Shown here piece by piece: positions 1 to 5,679 of a stretch of DNA of 9,094 nucleotides (positions are counted from its first letter, which is position 1; each line of letters opens with the position of its first letter). Where the stretch lies: NCBI GenBank assembly GCA_003661745.1, contig QMWS01000020.1, positions 1-9,094 of the forward strand, written 5' to 3'. The DNA comes from Thermoprotei archaeon (lineage in GTDB: Archaea > Thermoproteota > Thermoprotei_A > Sulfolobales > NBVN01). The position numbers and the translations under genes are program-made. The notes below the pieces were generated by a model. It made no database searches. It had not been told where the DNA came from and saw only the letters and a program-made list of their open reading frames with translations.

Positions 1-615
1 ATAGATGTACCTAGTATCCCAAGGAAAAGTGTGGGTCTTGAAACAACCGCTATGCATGTGGCCATTAACTACGAGCTTAGGCTTAACTATTCTAATAGCT
101 TCAAGCGTGGTTAATGAGCGAAAATCTTTTGCCATAAAAGGAAATAACTCTGGGAGATAAGGTGTTTCATGCACTAGTAGAACATCCACATTCTTATTCT
201 TAAGCTTCTCAGCGGCCTCCAAGAACTCCTCAGGTGTTTTTCTCGGAACACCCTTCTTAGTTTTACGTTTCTTAGCAATAATACCATTAATACCAGCAAC
301 TCTTAAACCACAAATTCCATATACTCTACCATCCTCCATTAAAACAGGTAAGTAAATGCCGGCCTTAATATTGTACATCTTTGTCAAAATGTTCATGTTC
401 TCGTGATTGCCATATATGCTTAATATTATTGTCGTCCTCAACAACTCATAGAACTTAGCTTCATCAATAGCCTCACCCCAGTCACCACAGCTAAGCAGTA
501 GGTCGGGTTCATGGTAACTTATGATATCCAGTAGCCAACTCCATGCCCTACTTTCATCGATGCCCCTAAAGATGCGCTTATTATAGTGCAAATCACTAAT
601 AACTAATACCTTCAC
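1..615 (-). CDS. Calcineurin-like metallophosphoesterase (3' end beyond window)
   Basis: The minus-strand frame is open from a GTG at 615 to the left edge, giving 205 codons without the stop. All five metallophosphoesterase blocks are present in order: SDLH (D8, H10), CGDWGE (D45), GNHE (N70, H71), LLVHE (H149) and NGHMH (H186, H188). By family knowledge these residues hold a two-metal centre that hydrolyses phosphoester bonds; the substrate cannot be told. There is no signal peptide, so it is probably cytosolic. Archaeal members are often a little over 200 residues, so only a few residues are likely missing. The GTG start is chosen because a strong Shine-Dalgarno, GAGGTGAT (minus strand, 628-621), lies five bases upstream; a loose TATA-like AAAATTTA sits near 658-666. 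The family is secure, the specific function is not. Confidence 0.93.
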   Translation of the reverse strand, partial: MKVLVISDLHYNKRIFRGIDESRAWSWLLDIISYHEPDLLLSCGDWGEAIDEAKFYELLRTTIILSIYGNHENMNILTKMYNIKAGIYLPVLMEDGRVYGICGLRVAGINGIIAKKRKTKKGVPRKTPEEFLEAAEKLKNKNVDVLLVHETPYLPELFPFMAKDFRSLTTLEAIRIVKPKLVVNGHMHSGCFKTHTFPWDTRYIY

Positions 616-845
616 CTTTAATCACCTCTACAGATTATACTACAGTTATAATTCTTCTAAATTTTCTATAGCTAATATCAAAACGGAATCATGTTTATTA
701 AATTATAAATAACACGTTCTTAAACAATGTATTTACTATCTATTATTATGAATGAAAAGTAACATGTTTACACAATATAGTGCTATACCAAAATATTTAC
801 TAACATACGGTGATCGGCTATATTTGTATTATGAATAAACAAAAC

Positions 846-2159
846 TTATCTTTCTAGTTCTACTGCTTTACGTAGATATTCTAATGCAAGTTCTATTCTT
901 TGAGATGCTTCTATAAATTTTGACCCTATAAAATGTATTGCTGATGGATTTAATGAGAGAAGTCTTAATTCATTACTAACAGCCATAATTTTTATAGGAT
1001 CGAACTTGCTTGACATTTTCTCTAATGCATCAATACTTCTCTTAATAGTCTTGACCGGTCTACGATACCTTATTGATAACACTATTAAACCTATGCCTAA
1101 ACCTATGAATATGAAATTAAAGAATGGCCCTACAAGTATAGCAAGAGGTAGCCATGTAAGCGCCCATCCAATGTTTTTGGATGCATAAGGGGATGTTAAA
1201 ACCCAATAAATGAACATTACGATACCTATTATTATTGGGATAACTAGCAGAATAAAACCCAATACTCTGAGGCGTTTAGTGGCATTAATTACAAGATTAT
1301 ATGCCTCCTTAAGCTCTTGTATAGCCATTGCATAAAAGTGTAGCGGTTTCTCATTGATTTCTGGGTAAACATTCTCTTCCCTATCAAAATGTAATCCCGT
1401 AGAAGCCTGCTCAAATGTTAGTAAGCCTCCTCCTCCAGCTATTCTCAATAAATCCCATGTAAGTTCAGCTACTTGGTCAAAATTCTCGATCGATTTCTCA
1501 ATTATTTCCTCAAATTCTTCATCTAAGTCCTTATTCGTCATAGTATGTTCTAGTGCTACAGACAAAACATATACCATAAATTCTGTAAGCCCTTTTGTCT
1601 TGAGGTTTTCGTATGCCTCTAGCGCTATATTCGTTAAAAGAAGGGTTACCATACCATAATTACATTGTGTTTGTACATAAGATTCGGTTCCACAAACATT
1701 TGTCGATTCATTCTTAAGTATGCTTGCAAGTTCGTTATACGTAGTTTCGAATTCATTGCTATAATAGATTCTCTTAATCTTCTCATAGAGTTCTCTACTT
1801 TCTGAATACATTTGATCTAGGGTCTTTAGAAACTTATTGAACTCCTCGCTCATGAATCGATCTTTACCCTTTATATTAGCCTTATCTGCATACTTGTCTA
1901 ATGCATTGATTATCGCTAGATAAATCATAGACATTAAAACGTAGGGATAAATCTTCTTATATCTTAAACTAGATACATCATACGCTACATCGCCAGCGAG
2001 TGCACCGAGTATCGCGGTTGCGTATTCAAACGTTTTGCCTCTTAACTTCTCTAACATGGTGACCAATATTGTTTCTTCATATGTTATTGAATTGATCTTT
2101 TCTAGAAAGTCTATCATCCATCGTCTTTCTTCATCGTTTAGGAGAATAGAGCCTTTCAA
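846..2159 (-). CDS. Uncharacterised membrane-anchored helical protein, 437 aa
   Basis: No family was recognised. The first ~295 residues look almost entirely alpha-helical, with charged heptad-like stretches (about 105-150 and 205-235). A GAGGGG-type glycine run (AGGGGLL, residues 241-247) interrupts them. Two strongly hydrophobic segments follow, at about 298-321 and 332-363; the second is long and contains a GP break, so it could be one span or a re-entrant pair. The positively charged RYRRPVK after it suggests that this end is cytosolic. A helical tail (370-437) follows. No signal peptide is seen, so a large cytosolic N-terminal domain on a membrane hairpin is the likely topology. Two cysteines (156, 166) lie in a possible loop. 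The ATG at 2159 has no Shine-Dalgarno, but a TATA-like box lies about 24 bases before it, so the mRNA may be leaderless. It is transcribed divergently from the surface-protein gene, and a link between them is only inferred from position. Confidence 0.88.
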   Translation of the reverse strand: MKGSILLNDEERRWMIDFLEKINSITYEETILVTMLEKLRGKTFEYATAILGALAGDVAYDVSSLRYKKIYPYVLMSMIYLAIINALDKYADKANIKGKDRFMSEEFNKFLKTLDQMYSESRELYEKIKRIYYSNEFETTYNELASILKNESTNVCGTESYVQTQCNYGMVTLLLTNIALEAYENLKTKGLTEFMVYVLSVALEHTMTNKDLDEEFEEIIEKSIENFDQVAELTWDLLRIAGGGGLLTFEQASTGLHFDREENVYPEINEKPLHFYAMAIQELKEAYNLVINATKRLRVLGFILLVIPIIIGIVMFIYWVLTSPYASKNIGWALTWLPLAILVGPFFNFIFIGLGIGLIVLSIRYRRPVKTIKRSIDALEKMSSKFDPIKIMAVSNELRLLSLNPSAIHFIGSKFIEASQRIELALEYLRKAVELER

Positions 2160-2174
2160 GGCTCTCTCAGAATC

Positions 2175-2183
2175 TATTTAATA
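2175..2183 (-). promoter_or_regulatory. TATA-like box for the 437-aa gene
   Basis: The minus strand reads TATTAAATA, ending 16 bases before the ATG at 2159. About 25 bases downstream of its centre falls almost on the start codon, which fits a leaderless archaeal transcript. The assignment rests on spacing and base composition in an AT-rich gap only. Confidence 0.35.
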
Positions 2184-2255
2184 CAGGATAGGATTAAATT
2201 CCTTACTCTTAATGAATAATTAATTAAATTAGAGACTAGATTATATGTAATAAGG

Positions 2256-2265
2256 TTATTTATTA
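2256..2265 (+). promoter_or_regulatory. TATA-like box for the surface-protein gene
   Basis: TTATTTATTA lies 37 bases before the ATG at 2303. A start site about 25 bases downstream (near 2285-2288) would give a short leader that carries GAGGG (2290-2294) and GGGAGG (2297-2302). GGGAGG abuts the ATG directly, so GAGGG is the better-spaced ribosome site. The assignment is by position only. Confidence 0.4.
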
Positions 2266-2302
2266 GGCACCTATTATTTCCTATTAGTGAGGGTCAGGGA
2301 GG

Positions 2303-2689
2303 ATGTATAGAAAGTTAATCCTCCCAGCAATTTTTGTCATGATATTAATGTTCGTCACCAATACTATTACAGTTACAAGTGTAGCTGAGAAGGGCACTAT
2401 TATTGACCATGATATTGAGGGTAATGTTACGTGGACTAAGGAGGGTAGTCCCTACATTATTACTAGGACTGTCGCTGTTCGAGGGATACTCACTGTTGAG
2501 CCCGGTGTAACCATACTGTGGAACTATAATGTAAACCTCTATGTCTACGGTAAAGTAGTGATTAAGGGTACTTCAGAGGAGCCTGTAGTATTGAATACTA
2601 CAGAGGACGCGTATAGGATATGGAGTCCAGGATTCATTATTAGCGAGGGTGAGGTCCGTATTGAAAATAGCGTTCATGCCCTCGACTAA
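2303..2689 (+). CDS. N-terminal part of a frameshifted secreted beta-helix surface protein
   Basis: This 128-residue frame begins with a clear signal peptide: MYRK, then a hydrophobic core at residues 5-17, with a likely cleavage region near 25-30. The mature part reads like the first rungs of a right-handed parallel beta-helix (pectin-lyase/NosD type). It has SPYIITRTVAVRG, the typical LTVEPGVTI, then LYVYGKVVIKGT followed by EEPVVLN, a cap seen in many archaeal surface proteins. It stops at a TAA (2687-2689) after VRIENSVHALD. From about residue 123 the natural continuation of the fold is in the +1 frame (AGIVIENADLW). I therefore read it as the 5' piece of one gene with 2649-4475, not as a separate protein. 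As it stands it would make a short secreted fragment. The start is supported by the signal peptide and the promoter spacing. Confidence 0.8.
   Translation: MYRKLILPAIFVMILMFVTNTITVTSVAEKGTIIDHDIEGNVTWTKEGSPYIITRTVAVRGILTVEPGVTILWNYNVNLYVYGKVVIKGTSEEPVVLNTTEDAYRIWSPGFIISEGEVRIENSVHALD
2649..2689 (+). other. Frameshift zone joining the two halves of the surface protein
   Basis: The two frames overlap for 41 bases. The best join is in AGC GTT C ATG CCC (near 2669-2680): skipping one base after GTT gives VRIENSVMPSTNAGIVIEN, a continuous beta-helix rung. There is no homopolymer or known slippery heptamer here. A one-base insertion, a two-base deletion, a sequencing error or +1 recoding are all possible. 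Confidence 0.65.
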
Positions 2690-4475
2690 TGCGGGTATAG
2701 TTATTGAGAATGCTGACCTCTGGCAAATATACATGCCTGAGTCAGCGGGTAGAATGCCTGTAGAGGTCAATGGAAAATCAGTGTTCGTAGGAAATCCAGT
2801 AGTGTTAAAGAACAGCAAACTTATTCTTAGAAACGTGTTCGTGAAAATGAGCATAGGGGCAATACCCTATCCGCTCAGAGATTTCTCGCCTACAACGTTT
2901 ACATCATACATTGACACATGCTATGTAGAATTCAGCAATGTAACAGCGATGTGGGGCATTGGGTTCGCTACCAACTATACTACCATAAAGATGGATAGAG
3001 TTACAGCACTAGAATTCATACTACAGTGGGCCTTCGATACCGATGTAACAATAACTAATAGCGCCTTCATGTACGGTAGAGGAATATATACCGAATTCTA
3101 CGAAGCAGTACTAAAAGATAAAGTAGTATTCACAATACATAATACAACATTCTATGAGACAAAGCTAGATAATTCAAAGAGAGCTATAACAGTCTACGCT
3201 GACAAAACAGCATACTTCGACCTAAGAAACAACTACTGGGGAGACACAAGCTATTACATACAAGGCACTAGCAATATAGAGGTAGAACCCAAGCTAGGTG
3301 AACCCACAGTAGAACTACCACCAGAAATTACTGTAGAACTCAATCCACCATACCCGTTAATAGGTGGTACTGTAGAACTCATTATCAAACCCAAGTTAGA
3401 AAACGCCTACTATATCCTATATTACTGGTATGGTGAGAAACCCTTGATAACTAACTTTACAACTGTTGGAATACTTAAACTTGATATCAAGGAAGAAACA
3501 ACTGACGCTGTAATACTAATTCACCATAAGAAAACAATAATTAAGAAAGATATAACAATCAAAGCAATAAACCCGGGTAAAACAGAAGCAATGATATGGA
3601 TAGAGCCCGAACCAGATGAATGGGATCTCATATATACAAATAACGTAACTATAAAAGTGAGTGTTTATATCCCATTATCTGAGATACTACCCTACATAAA
3701 CGTATCATTGGAGCTAACAAATACGCTAACAAACGAAGAAAAAATATATCCCATGAGAAAATTATGTGAAGGAGAATATGCTCTAACAATAACTCTAGAT
3801 GATGGAAAATACAGTGGTGAAGTACTCGTAAATTATCCGGGGACAACCCTGGCAAGAGAGGAGATATGGTTCGGGATAGAAGCTAAGCCTCCAGAAATAA
3901 ATGCTTCGTGTATAAGGATTAGTGAAGACGAAATAATAATTAACGCAACAGCAATTGATATGGTCACCGGAGTAAAAAGGATCACAATATACTATGATAA
4001 AGAGAAGCTTTATGAAGAAAATATAGGAGGAATAAACATCTACACCACAGTATATGTTGCTAAAATAGAGGGAGTAGGAAAGATAACCATAGAAGCAGAA
4101 GATATGGCAGGACACATAGGAAACGTAACCCTTGAAATACCTACCGAGATTTCGCCTCCACCACCATGGATGGTGGAAACCGAGACAACAACGACAACAA
4201 TACCATCCGAAGAAAACACAACAACTACAGTAATTGAAGAAACATCGTATTCTCTTTCAACAACGGAAGCAACAATTTCAACGCAAGAAACATCATCTCC
4301 AGCAGCATCACTTACAAAAACAACGACTCCAGAACTCCTGACAGAAACAACAACTTTAGGAATCACCAAAACAACACGGCAACCTCCATTATCATTAGAC
4401 CCAATAACAATAACATTAATTGCAGTAATAGTAGCATCAATAGGAGCGATAACAGTATTTGTAAAAAAGAGATAA
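2649..4475 (+). CDS. Main part of the frameshifted cell-surface beta-helix protein with Thr-rich stalk and TM anchor
   Basis: The nominal start is a GTG at 2649 inside the upstream frame, but the first ten residues are unconvincing and protein-like sequence begins at about PSTNAGIVIE (residues 11-20). Beta-helix rungs continue to about residue 217 and end with NNYWGD (194-199) and VEPKLG, the cap often seen in NosD-like repeats. Two or three Ig-like beta-sandwich regions follow (about 225-310, 315-410 and 414-498), the last with PPEI at its start and EDMAGH near its end. A Thr/Ser-rich stalk (about 511-580) comes next, then a TM helix (586-604) and a basic KKR tail. Many N-x-S/T sequons suit a glycosylated exported protein. 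It would stand on the outer cell surface, perhaps binding polysaccharide or other cells; the substrate is unknown. Without the upstream signal peptide this half could not be exported normally, which supports a single broken or recoded gene. Confidence 0.8.
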   Translation: MRSVLKIAFMPSTNAGIVIENADLWQIYMPESAGRMPVEVNGKSVFVGNPVVLKNSKLILRNVFVKMSIGAIPYPLRDFSPTTFTSYIDTCYVEFSNVTAMWGIGFATNYTTIKMDRVTALEFILQWAFDTDVTITNSAFMYGRGIYTEFYEAVLKDKVVFTIHNTTFYETKLDNSKRAITVYADKTAYFDLRNNYWGDTSYYIQGTSNIEVEPKLGEPTVELPPEITVELNPPYPLIGGTVELIIKPKLENAYYILYYWYGEKPLITNFTTVGILKLDIKEETTDAVILIHHKKTIIKKDITIKAINPGKTEAMIWIEPEPDEWDLIYTNNVTIKVSVYIPLSEILPYINVSLELTNTLTNEEKIYPMRKLCEGEYALTITLDDGKYSGEVLVNYPGTTLAREEIWFGIEAKPPEINASCIRISEDEIIINATAIDMVTGVKRITIYYDKEKLYEENIGGINIYTTVYVAKIEGVGKITIEAEDMAGHIGNVTLEIPTEISPPPPWMVETETTTTTIPSEENTTTTVIEETSYSLSTTEATISTQETSSPAASLTKTTTPELLTETTTLGITKTTRQPPLSLDPITITLIAVIVASIGAITVFVKKR

Positions 4476-4634
4476 GTCTCAATAACATGAACCCTGTATA
4501 ACAGCATAACATTAATACTATTAACCTTTGAAAGACCAGTATTCAACTACTCATTCTTTAACAGTATTTATATAAGCATACAAGGCTGTATATAATATCT
4601 CTACATAAAGATTTTTAGTGAAGATTCTATTTGC

Positions 4635-4666
4635 AAAATCTAAGTTATTTCCTTAACTTAGATTTT
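4635..4666. repeat. Perfect 13-bp inverted repeat (hairpin)
   Basis: The arms AAAATCTAAGTTA (4635-4647) and TAACTTAGATTTT (4654-4666) are exact reverse complements around a six-base TTTCCT loop, and are followed by one more T. It lies 160 bases after the surface-protein stop. Archaeal terminators mostly need only U-tracts, so a terminator role is possible but not required. A processing signal or protein-binding site are alternatives. Confidence 0.75.
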
Positions 4667-4732
4667 TAGAAAACAACCTGTGTTAAGATTGATGACTTGA
4701 TTGGGCCCCGAAACGCAACATCGTAGCATTCA

Positions 4733-4750
4733 TGAAGATTCTGAAGATTC
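4733..4750 (+). repeat. Tandem TGAAGATTC pair (third copy at 4619-4627)
   Basis: TGAAGATTC occurs twice head to tail at 4733-4741 and 4742-4750, and once more at 4619-4627, all in the same orientation in one intergenic gap. The function is unknown. Confidence 0.6.
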
Positions 4751-4759
4751 CGATTATAG

Positions 4760-4808
4760 GATTGGGGAGAATCACAAAAATTTTAGAGATTCGGGGGAGA
4801 AAAACAAA
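4760..4808 (+). repeat. Two imperfect copies of a GATT(C)GGGGAGAA..ACAAA element
   Basis: GATTGGGGAGAATCACAAA (4760-4778) and a related 21-base unit beginning GATTCGGGGGAGAAA (4788-4808) share the order GATT, G-run, AGA, ACAAA, 28 bases apart. A shorter relative, GATTGGGCCCC, lies at about 4699-4709. On the minus strand each copy is a T-rich tract followed by C-runs, so they may act as duplicated terminators for the 45-aa gene. Confidence 0.5.
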
Positions 4809-4811
4809 TCT
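4796..4811 (-). terminator. Oligo-T terminator after the 45-aa gene
   Basis: Directly after the stop codon the minus strand reads AGATTTGTTTTTCTCC. T-runs right after a gene are the usual archaeal termination signal. A second T-run (TTTTTG) lies about 20 bases further on. Confidence 0.45.
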
Positions 4812-4949
4812 TTACTTTGGCCTCGACGGCTTTCTTATAAGCAGTTTCTTTTCAATGAAATAACCAACACCTACAACTAATGCCATTATTGTAGGAATAT
4901 ATGCTATAACAAACCAATACCTCTCAATGTCCTCGGCAAAACCACCCAT
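4812..4949 (-). CDS. Small single-span membrane protein, 45 aa
   Basis: From the ATG at 4949 this encodes a 45-residue protein with a polar N-terminus (MGGFAEDIERYW), one hydrophobic helix at about residues 13-32 (FVIAYIPTIMALVVGVGYFI) and a strongly basic tail (EKKLLIRKPSRPK). The charge pattern suggests the tail is cytosolic. The frame can be extended to a TTG at 5045 (77 aa), but that start would place the predicted TATA box (5028-5036) inside the coding region and adds low-quality sequence, so the shorter form is preferred. A GGTG lies about ten bases upstream as a modest ribosome site. No family is recognised; such short proteins often act as regulators or subunits of membrane complexes, but nothing here says which. 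Confidence 0.6.
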   Translation of the reverse strand: MGGFAEDIERYWFVIAYIPTIMALVVGVGYFIEKKLLIRKPSRPK

Positions 4950-4991
4950 AACTACCACACCATCATTATCTTTACCACCATTACGCCTCAG

Positions 4992-5026
4992 AAAATGGCA
5001 GAAGCTTAAAAAGAATGTGCCATTTT
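4992..5026. repeat. 9-bp inverted repeat spanning the predicted start of transcription of the 45-aa gene
   Basis: AAAATGGCA (4992-5000) and TGCCATTTT (5018-5026) are perfect reverse complements with a 17-base spacer. The repeat begins one base downstream (minus-strand sense) of a good TATA box and covers the predicted start site near 5003-5008, the position expected of an archaeal repressor operator. A short hairpin in the mRNA leader is the alternative. Confidence 0.5.
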
Positions 5027-5027
5027 T

Positions 5028-5036
5028 CTTTATAAG
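5028..5036 (-). promoter_or_regulatory. TATA box for the 45-aa membrane protein
   Basis: The minus strand reads CTTATAAAG, close to the archaeal consensus, 79 bases before the ATG at 4949. It predicts a leader of roughly 55 bases containing the inverted repeat. Confidence 0.5.
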
Positions 5037-5069
5037 CTCACGCAAAAATCAATCTCACTAAACACATAC

Positions 5070-5082
5070 TATATAATATATA
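5070..5082 (+). promoter_or_regulatory. Strong TATA-like tract of uncertain direction
   Basis: TATATAATATATA is nearly symmetric and could drive either strand. On the plus strand it is followed by GGTGG...CCACC (5083-5087 and 5103-5107), a possible small hairpin, and by no convincing ORF. On the minus strand it would start a longer leader for the 45-aa gene. Confidence 0.3.
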
Positions 5083-5143
5083 GGTGGAAGGACTCTGAAG
5101 ACCCACCCTTCATCAGAAATTACAATTATACTCAACATAAACT

Positions 5144-5246
5144 ATATGTAAATTATACACGCACCCGCACGCCCGATAGAACCAACCCCCGTGCCTCATG
5201 CATGAGCCCCCGAAGAGCTCGCCTTGGTTCTCCTTGGTGTACATAT
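5144..5246 (-). ncRNA. Candidate structured RNA in a GC-rich island
   Basis: Bases 5157-5238 are about 63% G+C by hand count, while the flanks are AT-rich, and no convincing protein lies here. Nested pairings are: 5144-5150 with 5240-5246 (ATATGTA/TACATAT), 5162-5165 with 5236-5239 (CACC/GGTG), and 5178-5185 with 5224-5231 (AGAACCAA/TTGGTTCT). Inside lies a palindrome, CTCATGCATGAG (5197-5208). On the minus strand there is GAGCTC-UUCG-GGGGGCTC, a stem closed by a C(UUCG)G tetraloop, which favours minus-strand transcription. The bidirectional TATATA at 5281-5288 would start a minus transcript near 5258. In AT-rich hyperthermophiles GC-rich islands often mark functional RNAs. It is not a recognisable tRNA, 7S, RNase P or box C/D RNA. 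An alternative is that it is only a DNA-level structure. Confidence 0.35.
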
Positions 5247-5280
5247 GGTGGATTCATACCTTCGACATAGTTTGATATTC

Positions 5281-5288
5281 TTATATAG
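5281..5288 (+). promoter_or_regulatory. TATA box for the winged-helix operon (possibly bidirectional)
   Basis: TTATATAG predicts a plus-strand start near 5308-5312, just before the GTG at 5317. The reverse strand reads CTATATAA and could equally serve the GC-rich RNA candidate. Confidence 0.5.
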
Positions 5289-5316
5289 ATATCGCATTCT
5301 TTAAGTGGGGAGGAAG

Positions 5317-5679
5317 GTGCCCAGAAAGAGAAAAGTACGCAGAGTAAAGTATGAGCCTGTACTAGTAGCACAAAGAGTACTGAATAATCCGCTATACTTG
5401 GCCATCACAAGAATTCTGCTAGAGAACAACACTCCACTTCAAGCCGGGGAAATACGTAGAGAGCTGATAAAGCAGGGAATAGATATCTCGGTAGGCTACA
5501 TATCAAATATACTAAGGAAATTGGAGAAATGGTACATAGCTAGACCCTATAAGAATCCCATGAACGGTAAGCTCCTATGGGCTATAAGAGAATCTTCGAA
5601 AGCAGTAGAAATCATAACTGAAGAAATACGAAAACAAGAAACAAACATTATTCTTAAAACATGGGGTATCGAACAATGA
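5317..5679 (+). CDS. Small winged-helix DNA-binding protein, 120 aa
   Basis: The very basic N-terminus (PRKRKVRRVK) precedes a compact winged-helix domain. Helix 1 is about residues 24-38 (NPLYLAITRILLEN), helix 2 is 43-53 (AGEIRRELIKQ), the likely recognition helix is 58-71 (SVGYISNILRKLEK), and the wing is 77-90 (PYKNPMNGKLLWAI). A helical tail (92-118) may dimerise. It is probably a transcription regulator or a DNA-binding partner of the next gene; no subfamily was recognised. The GTG at 5317 is preferred because GGGGAGG (5307-5313) ends three bases before it and the TATA box places the RNA start at about 5310. A GTG at 5305 (four residues longer) is possible if the message is leaderless. 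The gene overlaps the next one by ATGA, so the two are translationally coupled. Confidence 0.85.
   Translation: MPRKRKVRRVKYEPVLVAQRVLNNPLYLAITRILLENNTPLQAGEIRRELIKQGIDISVGYISNILRKLEKWYIARPYKNPMNGKLLWAIRESSKAVEIITEEIRKQETNIILKTWGIEQ

Larger units (their letters stand above)
4476..4811. other. Convergent, repeat-rich intergenic region with no gene seen
   Basis: This 336-base gap lies between the 3' ends of the surface-protein gene and the 45-aa gene. I see no coding frame. It holds a plus-strand TATA-like stretch (TATATAAT, about 4589-4597), a perfect 13-bp hairpin (4635-4666), three TGAAGATTC copies (4619, 4733, 4742), a GC patch around GGGCCCC (4703-4709), and two related GATT-plus-G-run elements (4760-4778 and 4788-4808). 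A small RNA starting near 4618 is possible but unproven. Confidence 0.6.

Noticed and set aside
3649..4546. Three minus-strand ORFs within and just beyond the surface-protein gene
   Set aside because: They are low-complexity shadows (long Val/Ser or Cys/Tyr runs) of the Thr-rich stalk and Ig-like regions, which are well explained by the plus-strand protein.
4689..4753. Possible box C/D guide RNA (TTGATGA at 4689-4695, CCGA at 4708-4711, TCATGA at 4730-4735, CTGA at 4741-4744)
   Set aside because: The C box lacks the expected leading purine, the C'-to-D spacing leaves only about five bases of guide unless a weak CCGA is used, and the flanks do not form a closing stem.
4812..5045. 77-aa version of the small membrane protein starting from TTG at 5045
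   Set aside because: It would run through a good TATA box and an inverted repeat, and the extra N-terminal 32 residues do not look protein-like.
5191..5240. tRNA in the GC-rich island
   Set aside because: No T-loop GGTTCGAATCC-type signature and no cloverleaf arms of the right size were found on either strand.
5153..5371. 72-codon minus-strand ORF across the GC-rich island
   Set aside because: It overlaps the start of the winged-helix gene, has no ribosome site, and its Arg/Gly/Pro-rich translation looks like a by-product of a GC-rich structured region.
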